Positions 38,550-49,479 of a DNA stretch of 64,000 bases are shown piece by piece. Below the pieces are notes generated by a model that had not been told where the DNA came from, ran no database searches, and saw only the letters and a list, made by a program, of their open reading frames with translations. Numbering within the stretch: the stretch's first letter is position 1; every line of letters starts with the position of its first letter. The position numbers were made by a program, and so were the translations under genes. The stretch spans positions 1,860,001-1,924,000 of the forward strand of contig NW_024104898.1 of assembly GCF_003945595.2 (NCBI RefSeq), in the 5' to 3' direction. The DNA is from Pipra filicauda. Its lineage: Eukaryota; Chordata; Aves; Passeriformes; Pipridae.

Positions 38550-41500
38550 CAGAGAAACCACAGGAGTGCCTTTCCCTTTCTTGAAACCACTATAGAGTCT
38601 TACTTATATAAGGAGCACAGACACCTTAAGTTGTTAAGAGAATGAGATATTAAGGTGAGGCTTCCTACACCCAGGCTTCATGTAGTAATGCCACCACCTC
38701 ACAGCAGTCCTCAGCACATACAAAACTGTTGTATACCCTTTGGCCCTGCTGAAGTTAATGCAAGGACACAGTGGAATATTTCTGCAGGGTTTGGAGCTAT
38801 TTGGAGTGCAGCAGCAGCTCTGGAGAGAGCGGCAGCTCTGCATCCCTCCATGAGAACCTGCTTTGCGTAGGGCTGGCTGCTGGAGACCCAGATTACATCA
38901 CAGGGGGAAAGGGCTGATGTTTAGTCTCCATGACAGAAAAGTGCATGCTCTGCCTGAAGGGTGACGAATCTTCCATTTCTGCAGAGGGGAGAAATGAAAT
39001 GGATTGTGTGAAGGAGATACGAATGTCAAAACTGTTTGATATAACCCTGCCTGGAGATGGTTACTGTAAATACTGTCGTGAGTGTACCACACCACTTTTG
39101 GCATAGCCAGCTATTTTTTTTTTAGGCATGCTTACTTGCATGCTTGATAAAAATCCAGAGACACAATCCCAAAGTTTTCCAGAGGGATTCAAAATATCCC
39201 ATGGCCAGCAAAATGAAGTAAAAGCTTTAACACCAGCAGAGTGCAATTCCCTGGGTTACAGCACCTCACAAGATGCATCTCACAGCATCTCGCTCAACCT
39301 GCCCTTGATTACCTTGACACAGTTCCAGCAAGTGGGATCAGAGGTAGCCTGGCAGGGGACAGTCTCAGCAAGGAGAGAGCCACTACTCACCCATGGCCCC
39401 AGGCACTGGCAATGCCACAGTCTCTATGGGCCCCAGGATCCCCTTGGCTGGCAGAGTTTAAGCAGAGGACTCTGCTGAGCATCAGGACACATGCCCGCAG
39501 GCCTGGTGCCACCAGCCACCACTGAGAAGCCCTGGAGGGAATCTCAGAACCCCTCAGGATGGCATTTGGCTCTTAAGATGCCACTTAGCTGACCCTTTTC
39601 CCACCAGATGCTTCACAATCAGCTTCTTCTGCAGTTTCAGTTGCCACAGAAGGCTGTTCACAACATCCTGGGTGCAGACACTGGCCAGAGCTTGTATGGA
39701 GGGGAGGACAGGTCAGAAGACCCTACCAGAGAGCAGAAAAGCCAAAACAAATTAAAAACATATCTATGCTGGCTAGCAGCAAGAGCCTAAAGTTCTGCAG
39801 TTCATCATGGTTCATCTCTTGCATTGCTGACCCATGGGGTCTCACAGCGGCAGAGGATGTCAGCTCCCAAGGAGAGGACCCATATTTTGTTCCACAGATT
39901 TATTTGGCCATCTGGCTTGGAACCTCAATGTAAGACACTTTAAATAGGTCTGAATTGTTTTTTCAGCTAGCGTTGAAAGCCCAGTCCCCAGATGGGTGGG
40001 CACTGAAAATCCCAAGCAAATTTTGAAAATCCCGACCTACATGAATAACCAATTACTATTTATGATATCAAAGTACTGCAATTATGGGGGAGAACCCTGT
40101 TGGCTATTATAAACCTCTGCTCATTGCAACTGCATTGGGAACAAGGTCTGGGAAACCCCATTTCTGAGTGGAGCAAGACCTCACTCACTTGCATGCACAC
40201 ATGCAGTGCTGACAGTCATGTCCACCCTGACTGTAGCTCCCCAGCCTTGTCCTGGTGTCCTGTACAGAGGTGAACTTCACTCATGGCAAACGTCTCTCAC
40301 AGACTGTCAACACCAGACACGAGTTATTGCCTTGTTGCTGGGGGTCAAGGGAGGTAAAGACTTCACATGAATATGCTGGAAACAGAAAACAAACACACGA
40401 AAATCCCCAGCAAGAAAGGACAAGCCAACCTTAACAAGCAATTCCGTTACCCGTAAATAAAAAGAAGGCAATCACAACATGCCTTAAGCTTGGGGGAGCC
40501 AAAAGTCATCTCTCCTCTGTGGGTGACTGATGGCTCGCGGGCTTTCCAGCACAAACTTGCCTGGTGTCGTTTGTCACCTGTGAGGGGTAAGCCGCTCCTG
40601 AAGGCTCCTCTGTGCTGGTGTGTGTGCGTGCGTGCATGTAACTCACGGAATTTCAGCAAAGTCGCATAAGAGGATTGTAGTCCTGGTTCAGCTAAAGACT
40701 TAGGATTCTGCATAATGTGTTAAGAGGAGCTTAATGCAATCCTACTACTCTGCCACAGAAACCCTGAACAGCGGCCTGTCTGTTCTCACCTTTCCCCATC
40801 TGCTAACCAGCTGTGGAAGCACTGGCTGGCCCTGGGACTGCTTAAAGGAGCAGGTGCATAGGCAGGGTTTGGGATTCTGCATCTGCCTTCTCATGGGAAC
40901 AGATCTTTGTACTCACTATGATAAAAACTCTTATGGTGTGAAGAATTCACATTTTTGCATAATCTGGAGGCCTCTGGGAGTTGTCTCACAAGGCAAGAGG
41001 CCTCACAGCTCTGAAAGAGGAATAGAGAGTCAGAAAAGAGCAGTTTCATGTCTCAGTGGCAGGAAATAATCTGAAAGTGAGGACTGGATCCCTTGGCCAA
41101 AATTACATCATCTAGGAGGACATGTGGAATAAGTTATCGTGGCTAAGGCAACATAGGTAAGTGTTGAGTTGAGACCAGCTGGCTGAGAATCAGAGCAAGG
41201 ATAGCAAAGGGTAGGGAAAAGGGAACAGAAAGGTGAGATACTCATAAATCAAACCTGAATGTCAGGGAATAGTCAGGTCAAAAGGTAGGGTGAGGGCATT
41301 TCCTGCTACTCAGTTGCTGGGAAAGTTTGGGTTTTGACATCCAAGAGAGACTCACACACATCCTTATTCTGAACTTCTCCATGTCACTGTGCCCCTTCTG
41401 CAAAACAAATCTATTATGAAGTCCTTTTTTCCTAGCTTCTGCCTATCTTCTCCCTAGACTCTCAGATTATAATTGTTCAGTGTCGTGGACAGTCTCGTTA

Positions 41501-43690
41501 CATGCTTAGTTACAGGCTCCTCTGGAGCCTTTGGCCACTACTTGAATATAAATAGAGAAATAATAATGCAGATTAGAATTTCCCGAAGTTGTCACACTGA
41601 CCAGGATTCTAGCACAATGCAGACTGGGAAAAAAATAAAGGGAGAAAATGTATTAGAACCTGCTGGAGAGTTTCTGGGTAGAAAATTGGAAAAGTAAAAT
41701 GGCAGTAAGAGTAGATTAGTGTTACAAAGTGTTCTTCACTGTTCATAACCAGGCAGCAATCAGGTGATGTGTGTAACAACATCTGTCCTAGATGAATAAT
41801 GCAGAGAGTGGTCTATATAGACAAGCTTTACATGTTTATGAGGTTGTATTCTGGAAAGCAGTGACTCTGGGGAGCTCTGGTGGGTTACACAGATAATTGA
41901 CTGTAAGCTGGCTCTTGGCAGAGCAAGAAAGCCTAACTTATTCCTCCTGGTAGATAATAAAGGAGATATGAAGTAGCAGAAAGAACATTTCTTACCATCA
42001 TGGCATTGACAAAACATTTACCTGATGACCACATTCAAAAGGGAAGCAGAATGACTTGGAAAGGTTCAGAAATGAACTACAGAAGTTACGTACAATCTTT
42101 AAGATACTATCTAGAATAAGAAATTCTTCAGGATCCCATAAGTTTATCAGAAGAAACTTAGGGACACTATGATGTTTTAATGATCTACTAAAGAAAAATG
42201 TATCTAAGAGCAGGGAGGCCTATTACACCATGAACAAAACCCTAATCCAGAAGATGGAACCCATAAAATTCAAGCTGGAAGTTAGATGCAAGTGTGAGGT
42301 GGGGGGTTTTTTAAGATTTGAGGAGAGGAATAACTGAATTTCTCACTACTTGGACTCCTTACATCCAGTCTAGGATAATTGCTAAAGTACATGGTCTAGT
42401 TTACCAGAATGTAGTGGGGAAGAACAAAGCATCTGGACTGCCAGCTGGCCAGGCACAGCTCTGCATGTTGGGTTTTGCAAGTGATGTGACAAGATCAGCC
42501 ACTGTGGTCCTTGTGGCTGTAACAGTAAGATCTCGTAATATATCTTCCATCTGTGATTCTGAAAGTGGATTTCATAAACAGCCAGTGAAGTGGGCTGACC
42601 CGCTGTGATTGTGACCAGAAAGTCTCCTTCCTTAGTACCTGATCAGAGCTAAAACCTTTGTTGGCAGTGCCTAATGACCACATTCCTTCTGAGGAGACAG
42701 GTGGCCTTGGTGGGATTTCTCCACAATGTCCAAGCTGTGTAAAGTTTGGCGTGTGGGCAATGCTGGAGCCAGAACTAGAGTCTTGATAGAGTTTTCCTTA
42801 CATCTGCTAACACTGATTTTGCCATCCATGTGCTGTCTTCTCTAGAAATCTATGCACAGGGTGAGATGGAAGCACCAATCTTTTATATCCCTTGAGATGA
42901 TGACTCAGCACTTAACACTGCTATTTCCTAGGACCAGCATTACATGTGGGAAATTAAGTGTATAAACAGTAACCACCATTACTTTCAGGGTGGGCCTATT
43001 GAAGAGTTAGGTTTTATTGGGAAACTTCAAAGAGACAAGAAGAACTTATGGTTGAGCAACAGTAATGGAAAGCACCATACTTGGCTCCAGCTCTGAGCTT
43101 TGCCATTAATAGTCTTTGACTGCACACATCTCCTCCTCCGGGCCAGGAGTTCTGTAGCAATAGAAGAGTTGTACTTCATGTCTCCCACCTGTAGATTTAC
43201 AGATTCCCAAATCCAGGGGCTGTATCTCTCCATGTAAGCTTGTGCAGCACCTGGCAAAGAAAAGTACTTCTGAGCTTCTCAACTTTTTTTCTAAAAACAA
43301 CATCTAATAATTCCCATGTCTGCTGAGTATAGTCACAATTTAGGTAAGATTGCCCCAGGTAAGATTTTTGTGCAGCCAGAAAGACTATATTGATGATGTC
43401 TAAACTGTCTATATTTCCTTCTTTTATCACATTCCAATAAGGTGAAAGACAGACAGTTCCCCTAATCTGTTCTGTAGTCTGTGAGCCCATGTGATTTTAA
43501 ATGATCTCAACTCTCAGACTGTTGTCCACTAAAGACAACTTCTTTCTCCTCTGTTTGACTACTTCTCTCTCCCAGCATACTCTGTTCTTCTCTGCTTGTG
43601 TTATTTCAATACAAGTATTTGAGTCCCTCCAGCTCCAGAGTGATTTAATTTGATTTTGTTCTGTGTTCAATTAGAAGCTTGCTACACTGC
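38550..43690. other. Noncoding block, no supported gene
   Basis: No exon is supported; open frames are at most 116 codons. A short TG/CG alternation (GTGTGTGCGTGCGTGCATG) occurs near 40,619-40,637. The words CTGCTGAAGTTAATGCAAGG near 38,748 resemble a fragment of an old sauropsid repeat but are too short to annotate. The rest holds nothing recognised. Confidence 0.55.
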
Positions 43691-43691
43691 T

Positions 43692-43745
43692 ATGGAAATC
43701 ATTGGGAGTTTTCCCATTCATTTCCATGAGCTCTTGGATCAGGTT
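43692..43745. repeat. Ancient palindromic interspersed repeat
   Basis: A 16-base arm at 43,692-43,707 and its near-complement at 43,712-43,727 (14 of 16 positions pair) enclose the loop GTTT, followed by GAGCTCTTGGATCAGG. The pattern CATTGGGAGTTTTCCCATT.. with GGATCAGG after it matches a common old sauropsid repeat word that I remember as CAATGGGAGTTTTGCCATTGACTTCAATGG..AGGATCAGG. I cannot name the family with confidence. The intact arms despite age are unusual among the repeats here. Confidence 0.55.
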
Positions 43746-43749
43746 CACT

Positions 43750-46700
43750 CAAATTTTCAGTTTACTTGTCTTATCTTTAGCGCTGAGAGCTGGATTACTA
43801 TTGCTGGCAGGTATGGAGACCAGACAGTCCTTCCATAACGCAATTGCCTAGGAACTACACATTTAAAAATGTTTGCTTAGAAGCCAGTAAGAAGGAAAAA
43901 TAGAAATGGGATGATATTGGGAAAGGAGAGTAATATTGGTGTTCAAAACCCTCATTGTCTAATGTTAATGAAAAAAAGTGGTTCACTAGAGCAAAAAACA
44001 CCACATCTCACATGCTGGGAAGAGAATGGCATAAACTGCTTCTGGAGAAGAGATTGAGATTCAGTGAGAGATTTGGGGTAGTGAGTCATCATTTGCTAGT
44101 GAATTCTTTCAGATATCATAGAGGATGGAAAAATTTCGCCTTAAGTTGGTAGAAAGCTACCAAAATAGCTACAAAATGCTTAAAGGACCTTGAAGAAACC
44201 TAGTACTTGTCACTTCCCAAAGTTATGCACTCCTGCATGATGACATGGAGAAAGCAAAGGCTCTTGCCCCTAAATAAGAGGTGGACTATAAGTATGGCAG
44301 CAACACCCTCGGAATGCTGATGGATAAAGGCAATTCAGGAGAGCAGAGGTGAAGCTTCGGGATGAGCAGGGAAGTCCCAGTGAAGCTGAGCTGATGTTTG
44401 AACCCAAGTCAGAAAACTCAGCTCAGGCCCCAACGCACTGTCTGAGTCCATGAGAGAGAAATCCAGGTGATGGAAAATAGCCTATCAGTGCATGGACAAG
44501 GACGATCACTCTTTAACATCTCTTCATAACCTTTAGATCAACTTTACAAATCAGGGAGTGCTCTAGAGACAGGGAGTAAAGCATGTGTGGTTCCCAGGAT
44601 CTCTAGGAAAAGCTCCTTTATGCCCCAGTCTTAGACATCTCAGTGAACTCCAGCATTTCTTACACATCTAATCTGGTTGCAGAGGGTTGAATAAGAAAGA
44701 TCTCAATTTTGCTTATTAGAAGAAAGCTCTTCCCTTACCTCTGCACTGAGGCTCTTTGCTGGGAGTGGAGAGCAGTTGCACATCCACAACAAGGTAGGTT
44801 GTTGAGAGCTTGTCTCTTGGCACTCTCACTCACAGGGTCTTGGGAAGCCACGCTCTGCAGCACACAGGCTTCTCTCTGAGTACTACTGCCCTATTCTCAT
44901 AGAACCAGCTGATTCTGATTCAGCAGTGGTGGCTTCCAGGAACAGAGGGAGTGCCATCCATCTCTAGACAGGTGCTGAATAGAAAAATGAAAGTAACTGA
45001 ATAAAAATCCCTGGAAACGGAGATGGTAACAGCAAAAAAAAAAAAAAAAAAAAAAAGGAAAGTAACATTGTTATTCATCAGGTTATTACTTTTGGGAAGG
45101 AAACCATGTAACTTAATATTTCTCTGGATCATTCATCTTCATTCTCCTAACTTGATATCAATGGCTGCCAGGTGGTGCCTGTACAGGCTATTCAAATCAG
45201 ATTATGTTATCATAGTTCTCCAGTCATCGCCAAGAGCAGGATCATGATCATGAGGAGGAAATCTAGTTATTCAGGTACATGTTACCTTATTAAAAGTTTG
45301 AGCAAAGTACATTGAGCCATTATAATGGGATTAGGGTTTGAGTTGTGTTCTCAGGGTTGCCATGACTATGTGATTTTGGTACTGTGCTGTGGGGCTTGGA
45401 GGGCGTAGCTCCACTCTGACCAACTGCAAATAATCCAGACCATCGTCACAGAGGAGTGGACACCAGCATGGACTCTGGCCAAGAGTGTGAAGCTTGTAGA
45501 GATTAGATTTGTCTAGATACAAATGCCTGAGGCAGACACTGAAGGAGAGGTGTGGAAGGATACCAATGCCTACTCACAGTAAGCAAAGCAGCAATCAGGC
45601 AGAGCAAGAAGAAACAGCTTTGATAAACCTTCTAGAGTGTCTCTCAACACCTAGTCCCAGTCTTTTGCTCCAGTATTAACAGCTGTCCCTCCAGAAATCC
45701 GGTCTTTCTTCTTTAGTCCCAGTTGTCACAATAGGGTATGAAGAGTTCCGAAAGGTTTCTTCTCCATCTTACAGAAGTTCACAGATGTCCTCCCCCCCAT
45801 TCTCAGTGAATAGGAATCCACTTAACGATAGGCACTAAAAGGTGCCTTTCAGATACAAACAGCGAAGGACAAAAGCTGAGGCAAGCAGGGGGAGCAGACT
45901 GTGACGAACACAGGCTTCCTGAACTGCTTTTACAAACAAAGAAGTGTCTTGCTCCAGAGCCAAAAACACAGCATTTTTAACACCACTACTACTATTTGAA
46001 TGAAACTCCTGTAGAGGTGAATTTCTCTGTCTGGAATCTACTCTTATAATTCAGCAACACACTGGCTGATTCAGGAAATGTTATTAGGGATGAGCAGTGG
46101 ACAAAATGGCCAGATTCTCCAGAAAATCTTGTCTCAATGGGACCTGCAGGGTGCAGGTCTCTCAGTGAGTCCTGAGCATGTTTGAAGCCATGTGCATTGT
46201 ATTTTAAACTTTGCATTTTAGTTTTTCTAGTTCCACCTTAAAATGGTCACTCTTCACCTTTTAGTCCTGTCACTGGTGCATGGCTAGCATAGGGGGCATT
46301 TCCAGCAACAGAGAAAGCAACATTTCTTCTCCAACTGTTCTTGTGCCTGGAATAACACTGACCTTTTGGGACCACTTACTAGGTTCCTATTCTTAATCTC
46401 CTGACAAGGAGTCAAAAGTACCTTGTCAAAACTGACAAGGGTAGTTGCAGCCCTCTCAGAGAATGGCCAAGGTTGACATGTCTCCACACACTCTTTGCTA
46501 GGAGTGTTATGGCACGAGGGTCAGCCCTTTCCTGTCATTACTGCAGTTCTAAACCCATGTGGCCACACCAGCCCAGATGTGTGCCTTCTGGTCATTCCCA
46601 GATTTTGATGGCATATACATCACTAAATGGGTAGGAAAAAAGAAGTCTAAACACCTTCCAAACCCCTCATATTTCTGTATGTGACTGCTGGATAAGGAAA

Positions 46701-48540
46701 TGCTGTCAGTACTTCAGTGCCCCGGCAGAGAACAGAACACTCTCCTACCCATTCCCTGATTCACAAAATGCACAGGAGATCTTCTCCTGACCTATCACTC
46801 CACAGCAAAAAGAAGTGTGACGTACATGCTGTGGCAAGAGACTTCTTCCCTTCTGCATCAGGACCTGAATGAAGTCAAACTCCTAATGTTCGTCTGCAAA
46901 GTGCTGCTGGACCTGGAATTAACTCCTAGAGCACACTTACACACTTAAAACCTTTAGCTGTCATAAAGCCTTTTTCACACACTCCTTCCCTGGATTGTTC
47001 TACAAACCTGTCATGTGCTCAGGGATAAATCCCTTGATGCAGAGATTTTACTTTTTTTCTTCTTCCTATTATTATAATATATTTTGTAATTATTTTAGTC
47101 ATCATTTTTGCTTTGCAAATTCAGATTTTAGATCTTGGTATGCTGAGAACACCCATGGATTCATGAAATGCAATAATTTCTGTTATGGGATAAATGGGTA
47201 CATATGTGCAGTGCAGATTTGCCTAAGACAGGATTCCCCTCTCCTGGGGAGACAGGAGACCCCAATGACTCAGACAACAAAAAAAGAGGCAAGGAGCCTC
47301 CCCATCCAGGGTCTTGGCATCAGTCCAGGCTCTTCCCATCTTTTCCCAAGGGATTCACTCCCAAGAGGTGTGTAGTGGATGGAGCAGAGCAGCAGTGGAG
47401 TCCTGTGGAGATCCCCAGTGGGGAAAGCTGGACCCATTAGGTCTGAAGTGACATGCAGGCTCCTGCTGGCTCTCTGCACAGGGAACCAGACACAGCTAGC
47501 TGCTTTGTATGAAATCCTGGCCCCACTCACAGACTACCATGTGTCCAAGAAAATCCTCTTTATTCTCATCCTCTGTCTCTCCACAAAGAAATTCTTCCAC
47601 AGAATTTCTTAGAATCTGAGAATGTTGGCCATTCAGCTGAAGTTTCTGGCCGCAGCACAATTATAATTGGTCTCTCATGGACAGGCTCAGCACGGAGGCC
47701 AAAAAGCTGCAAGAGTTATTAATGACTGAGTTCCCTTCTACTTCCTAACTGCCAGACAGGCAGGAAAGTTAGAGGGGAACACTTGGGGCTGTGCCACTAC
47801 TCTCCTCTCATATACGCTGTTCTGGTGCTCCAGCATCTTCTGTGCAGACACCAGACGGCACTGAGAGTTGTGGGAAGCAGATCGGGCATTCAGAAGCCCT
47901 CCTGGTGCTCAGAGATAATTTTAGGGGCCTTCTCCCCACAGCTGAAGAGTGCATCAGGGTGAAGCTAGCTGCAACCTTTCCAAAGGCACCTGGTTTGCCA
48001 CAGGCAAGGTTGAAAGGATAAAGAAACACAGCTGGAATGGCAGACTGAGAAACAGAAAGTCATAGATCTTTCCCCCTCCATCCCTCAAATGAAAAGACCA
48101 TCTCAGGAGAGGCTCAAATTGAGCAAGAAACATATTATTACGATTATTACATCCCCATTTGACAACAATCACATGGCACAGTGCCAGCTGGCACCAGGAA
48201 GCCTTTGTTGCTTCTCCTTCCTTGCCTGATACGCACCGTGAGAAGAATACAGTCCTTGTTAGTTGAGAACTGAAGAATGGGAGAGGAGAGGCCAAAAACA
48301 CCTCCTTGAACAATCACTATCAAGTAAACAGAGCTACACTTGGGAAACACATATTTTAAATACATTTTCCTTGAAGTTTTTGGGGAGGGGAGCTCCATGT
48401 ATGGGTTGGGAAGGTGAGCGAGTTTGCACTTGGGCATATTTCTGTGGTGTCAAACAGGCTAGTGGCAGCTAAGAGGAGAGTCCGTGGTGCCTTCATTTCA
48501 CAGGGGAAGATAAAAGTCCATGAAGCTGAGAATTTAGGGA
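43750..48540. other. Noncoding block, no supported gene
   Basis: No exon is supported; open frames are at most 126 codons. Apart from the short poly(A) insertion annotated separately, the items of note are two competing stem-loops at 46,402-46,440 and the word GAAATCCTGGCCCCACT at 47,511-47,527, typical of the same old sauropsid repeat class as 43.7 kb. An AT-rich patch lies at about 47,045-47,105. Confidence 0.55.
44983..45066 (+). mobile_element. Very short poly(A) retro-insertion candidate
   Basis: Two 15-base direct repeats with one mismatch (AAAAATGAAAGTAAC at 44,983-44,997 and AAAAAGGAAAGTAAC at 45,052-45,066) flank a segment that contains AATAAA at 45,000-45,005. After 28 further bases comes a run of 23 A (45,034-45,056). 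A polyadenylation signal followed at normal distance by an A tract and bounded by a target-site-like duplication is the signature of a reverse-transcribed mRNA 3' end, here truncated to about 36 bases of body. CR1 in birds does not use poly(A), so such insertions are uncommon. A chance A run next to a duplicated word is the alternative. Confidence 0.45.
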
Positions 48541-48542
48541 CC

Positions 48543-48692
48543 CATGCCAACATAGCAGCTTGAGTAAATTTGGACTGGCACTCCATGCTGGTCACGGCTG
48601 TGCTCAGCCTTTGATAAGGAGTTGTCTCACAAAAGCTCCTAATACTCTGGTGCCATTCCAGCAAGCCACTCTCTTATCAAAGGTCATGTCAA
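48543..48692. repeat. Unnamed interspersed repeat, copy A
   Basis: This stretch resembles 53,107-53,230 over most of its length. The shared landmarks in the same order are ATGCCAACATA / ATGCCAGCATA, GAGTAAATTTG / GGGTAAATTTG, a GCACTCCATG / GCACTTCATG block, a TTGATAAGGAG / CTGATAACAGAG block and 16 identical bases ATCAAAGGTCATGTCA (here 48,676-48,691). Divergence is high and copy A has about 20 extra bases before the final block. The two therefore look like old members of one dispersed family in the same orientation and not a recent duplication. I do not know the family. Confidence 0.6.
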
Positions 48693-48699
48693 AAATTTG

Positions 48700-49355
48700 G
48701 AGGGAAGCAGGCCCAATAAATGTAGATGTCATAGGACACTGTTTATTCATGCTAATGTTCCTGAAATCATACTTCCCACTGGCAGAACAACTTTATGGAA
48801 GCATTGGGAAAAACTGCTGTTTGTTCATCAGCAAAATCATGCATGTCAGCATGCTGCTGTGGTTGAGTAATTTTACACTGAGGTTAGTACAGGGGAGCTA
48901 GCACTAGAGGTTTGGAAAAAGTGGATTTCAGAAAGGCTAGTGGCATATCCAGCTCTCTGAACATGAGACACTTGTACCTACAAGACAGTCTAAAGGAACC
49001 ATCACCCCAGCACAGTTACTGCCTTTGTCCAAATGTGCATTCTTTTTCCTGACAATCTGCTAGGCCAAGATGTTCATTTCTAGTAGTTGAAACACTGATT
49101 TTACCCAAGTAACATTTGCACCAACCTACCTGAGTGAGGCAGGACAAGATTTGGCCTGCACAGCCACTGCCTGGTTTGATAAATAAGACAACTACTGTGT
49201 TCTTGTCCTGTCGTGACTTCCCAGGGCTGGCCAAGAGACTCTGTGAGGGGATGTCTCACAAGGGATCTTTAGGCATCAATGTTTGGCATCTCCGCCCCAG
49301 AAATAATTGCCCAACTCTTGTCTCTCTCATGACATGGGTGGCCCTGTAGTGAAGG
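48700..49355. other. Noncoding block, no supported gene
   Basis: This is unique sequence between copy A of the unnamed repeat and the MIR. The words CCTGAGTGAGGCAGGAC and AAGATTTGGCCTGC near 49,128-49,160 hint at another decayed sauropsid repeat but cannot be called. A 113-codon plus frame at 48,560-48,901 has no domain. Confidence 0.5.
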
Positions 49356-49359
49356 TCCT

Positions 49360-49475
49360 ACATTTGGTCCTGTTTCTGTTGCAGTTGTTCTGTGATCTTT
49401 GGCAAGTTCTTTTAGCTCCCGCTACATCTCAGACCAGTTCAGCTTCACTATCTGAAACAGGCTGGGGCTCAGCTG
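49360..49475 (+). mobile_element. MIR-like ancient SINE copy
   Basis: TGTGATCTTTGGCAAGTTCT at 49,391-49,410 is close to the MIR core TGTGACCTTGGGCAAGTCAC. It is preceded by TTTGGTCCTGTTTCTG, the counterpart of the GTCCCAGCTCTG block, and followed by TTAGCTCCC and then CAGTTCAGCTTCACTATCTG at 49,436-49,455, matching the CTCAGTTTCCTCATCTG block with a short insertion. The run GAAACAGGCTGGGG closes it. Order and spacing fit MIR well; identity is moderate. Confidence 0.65.
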
Positions 49476-49479
49476 AAGC

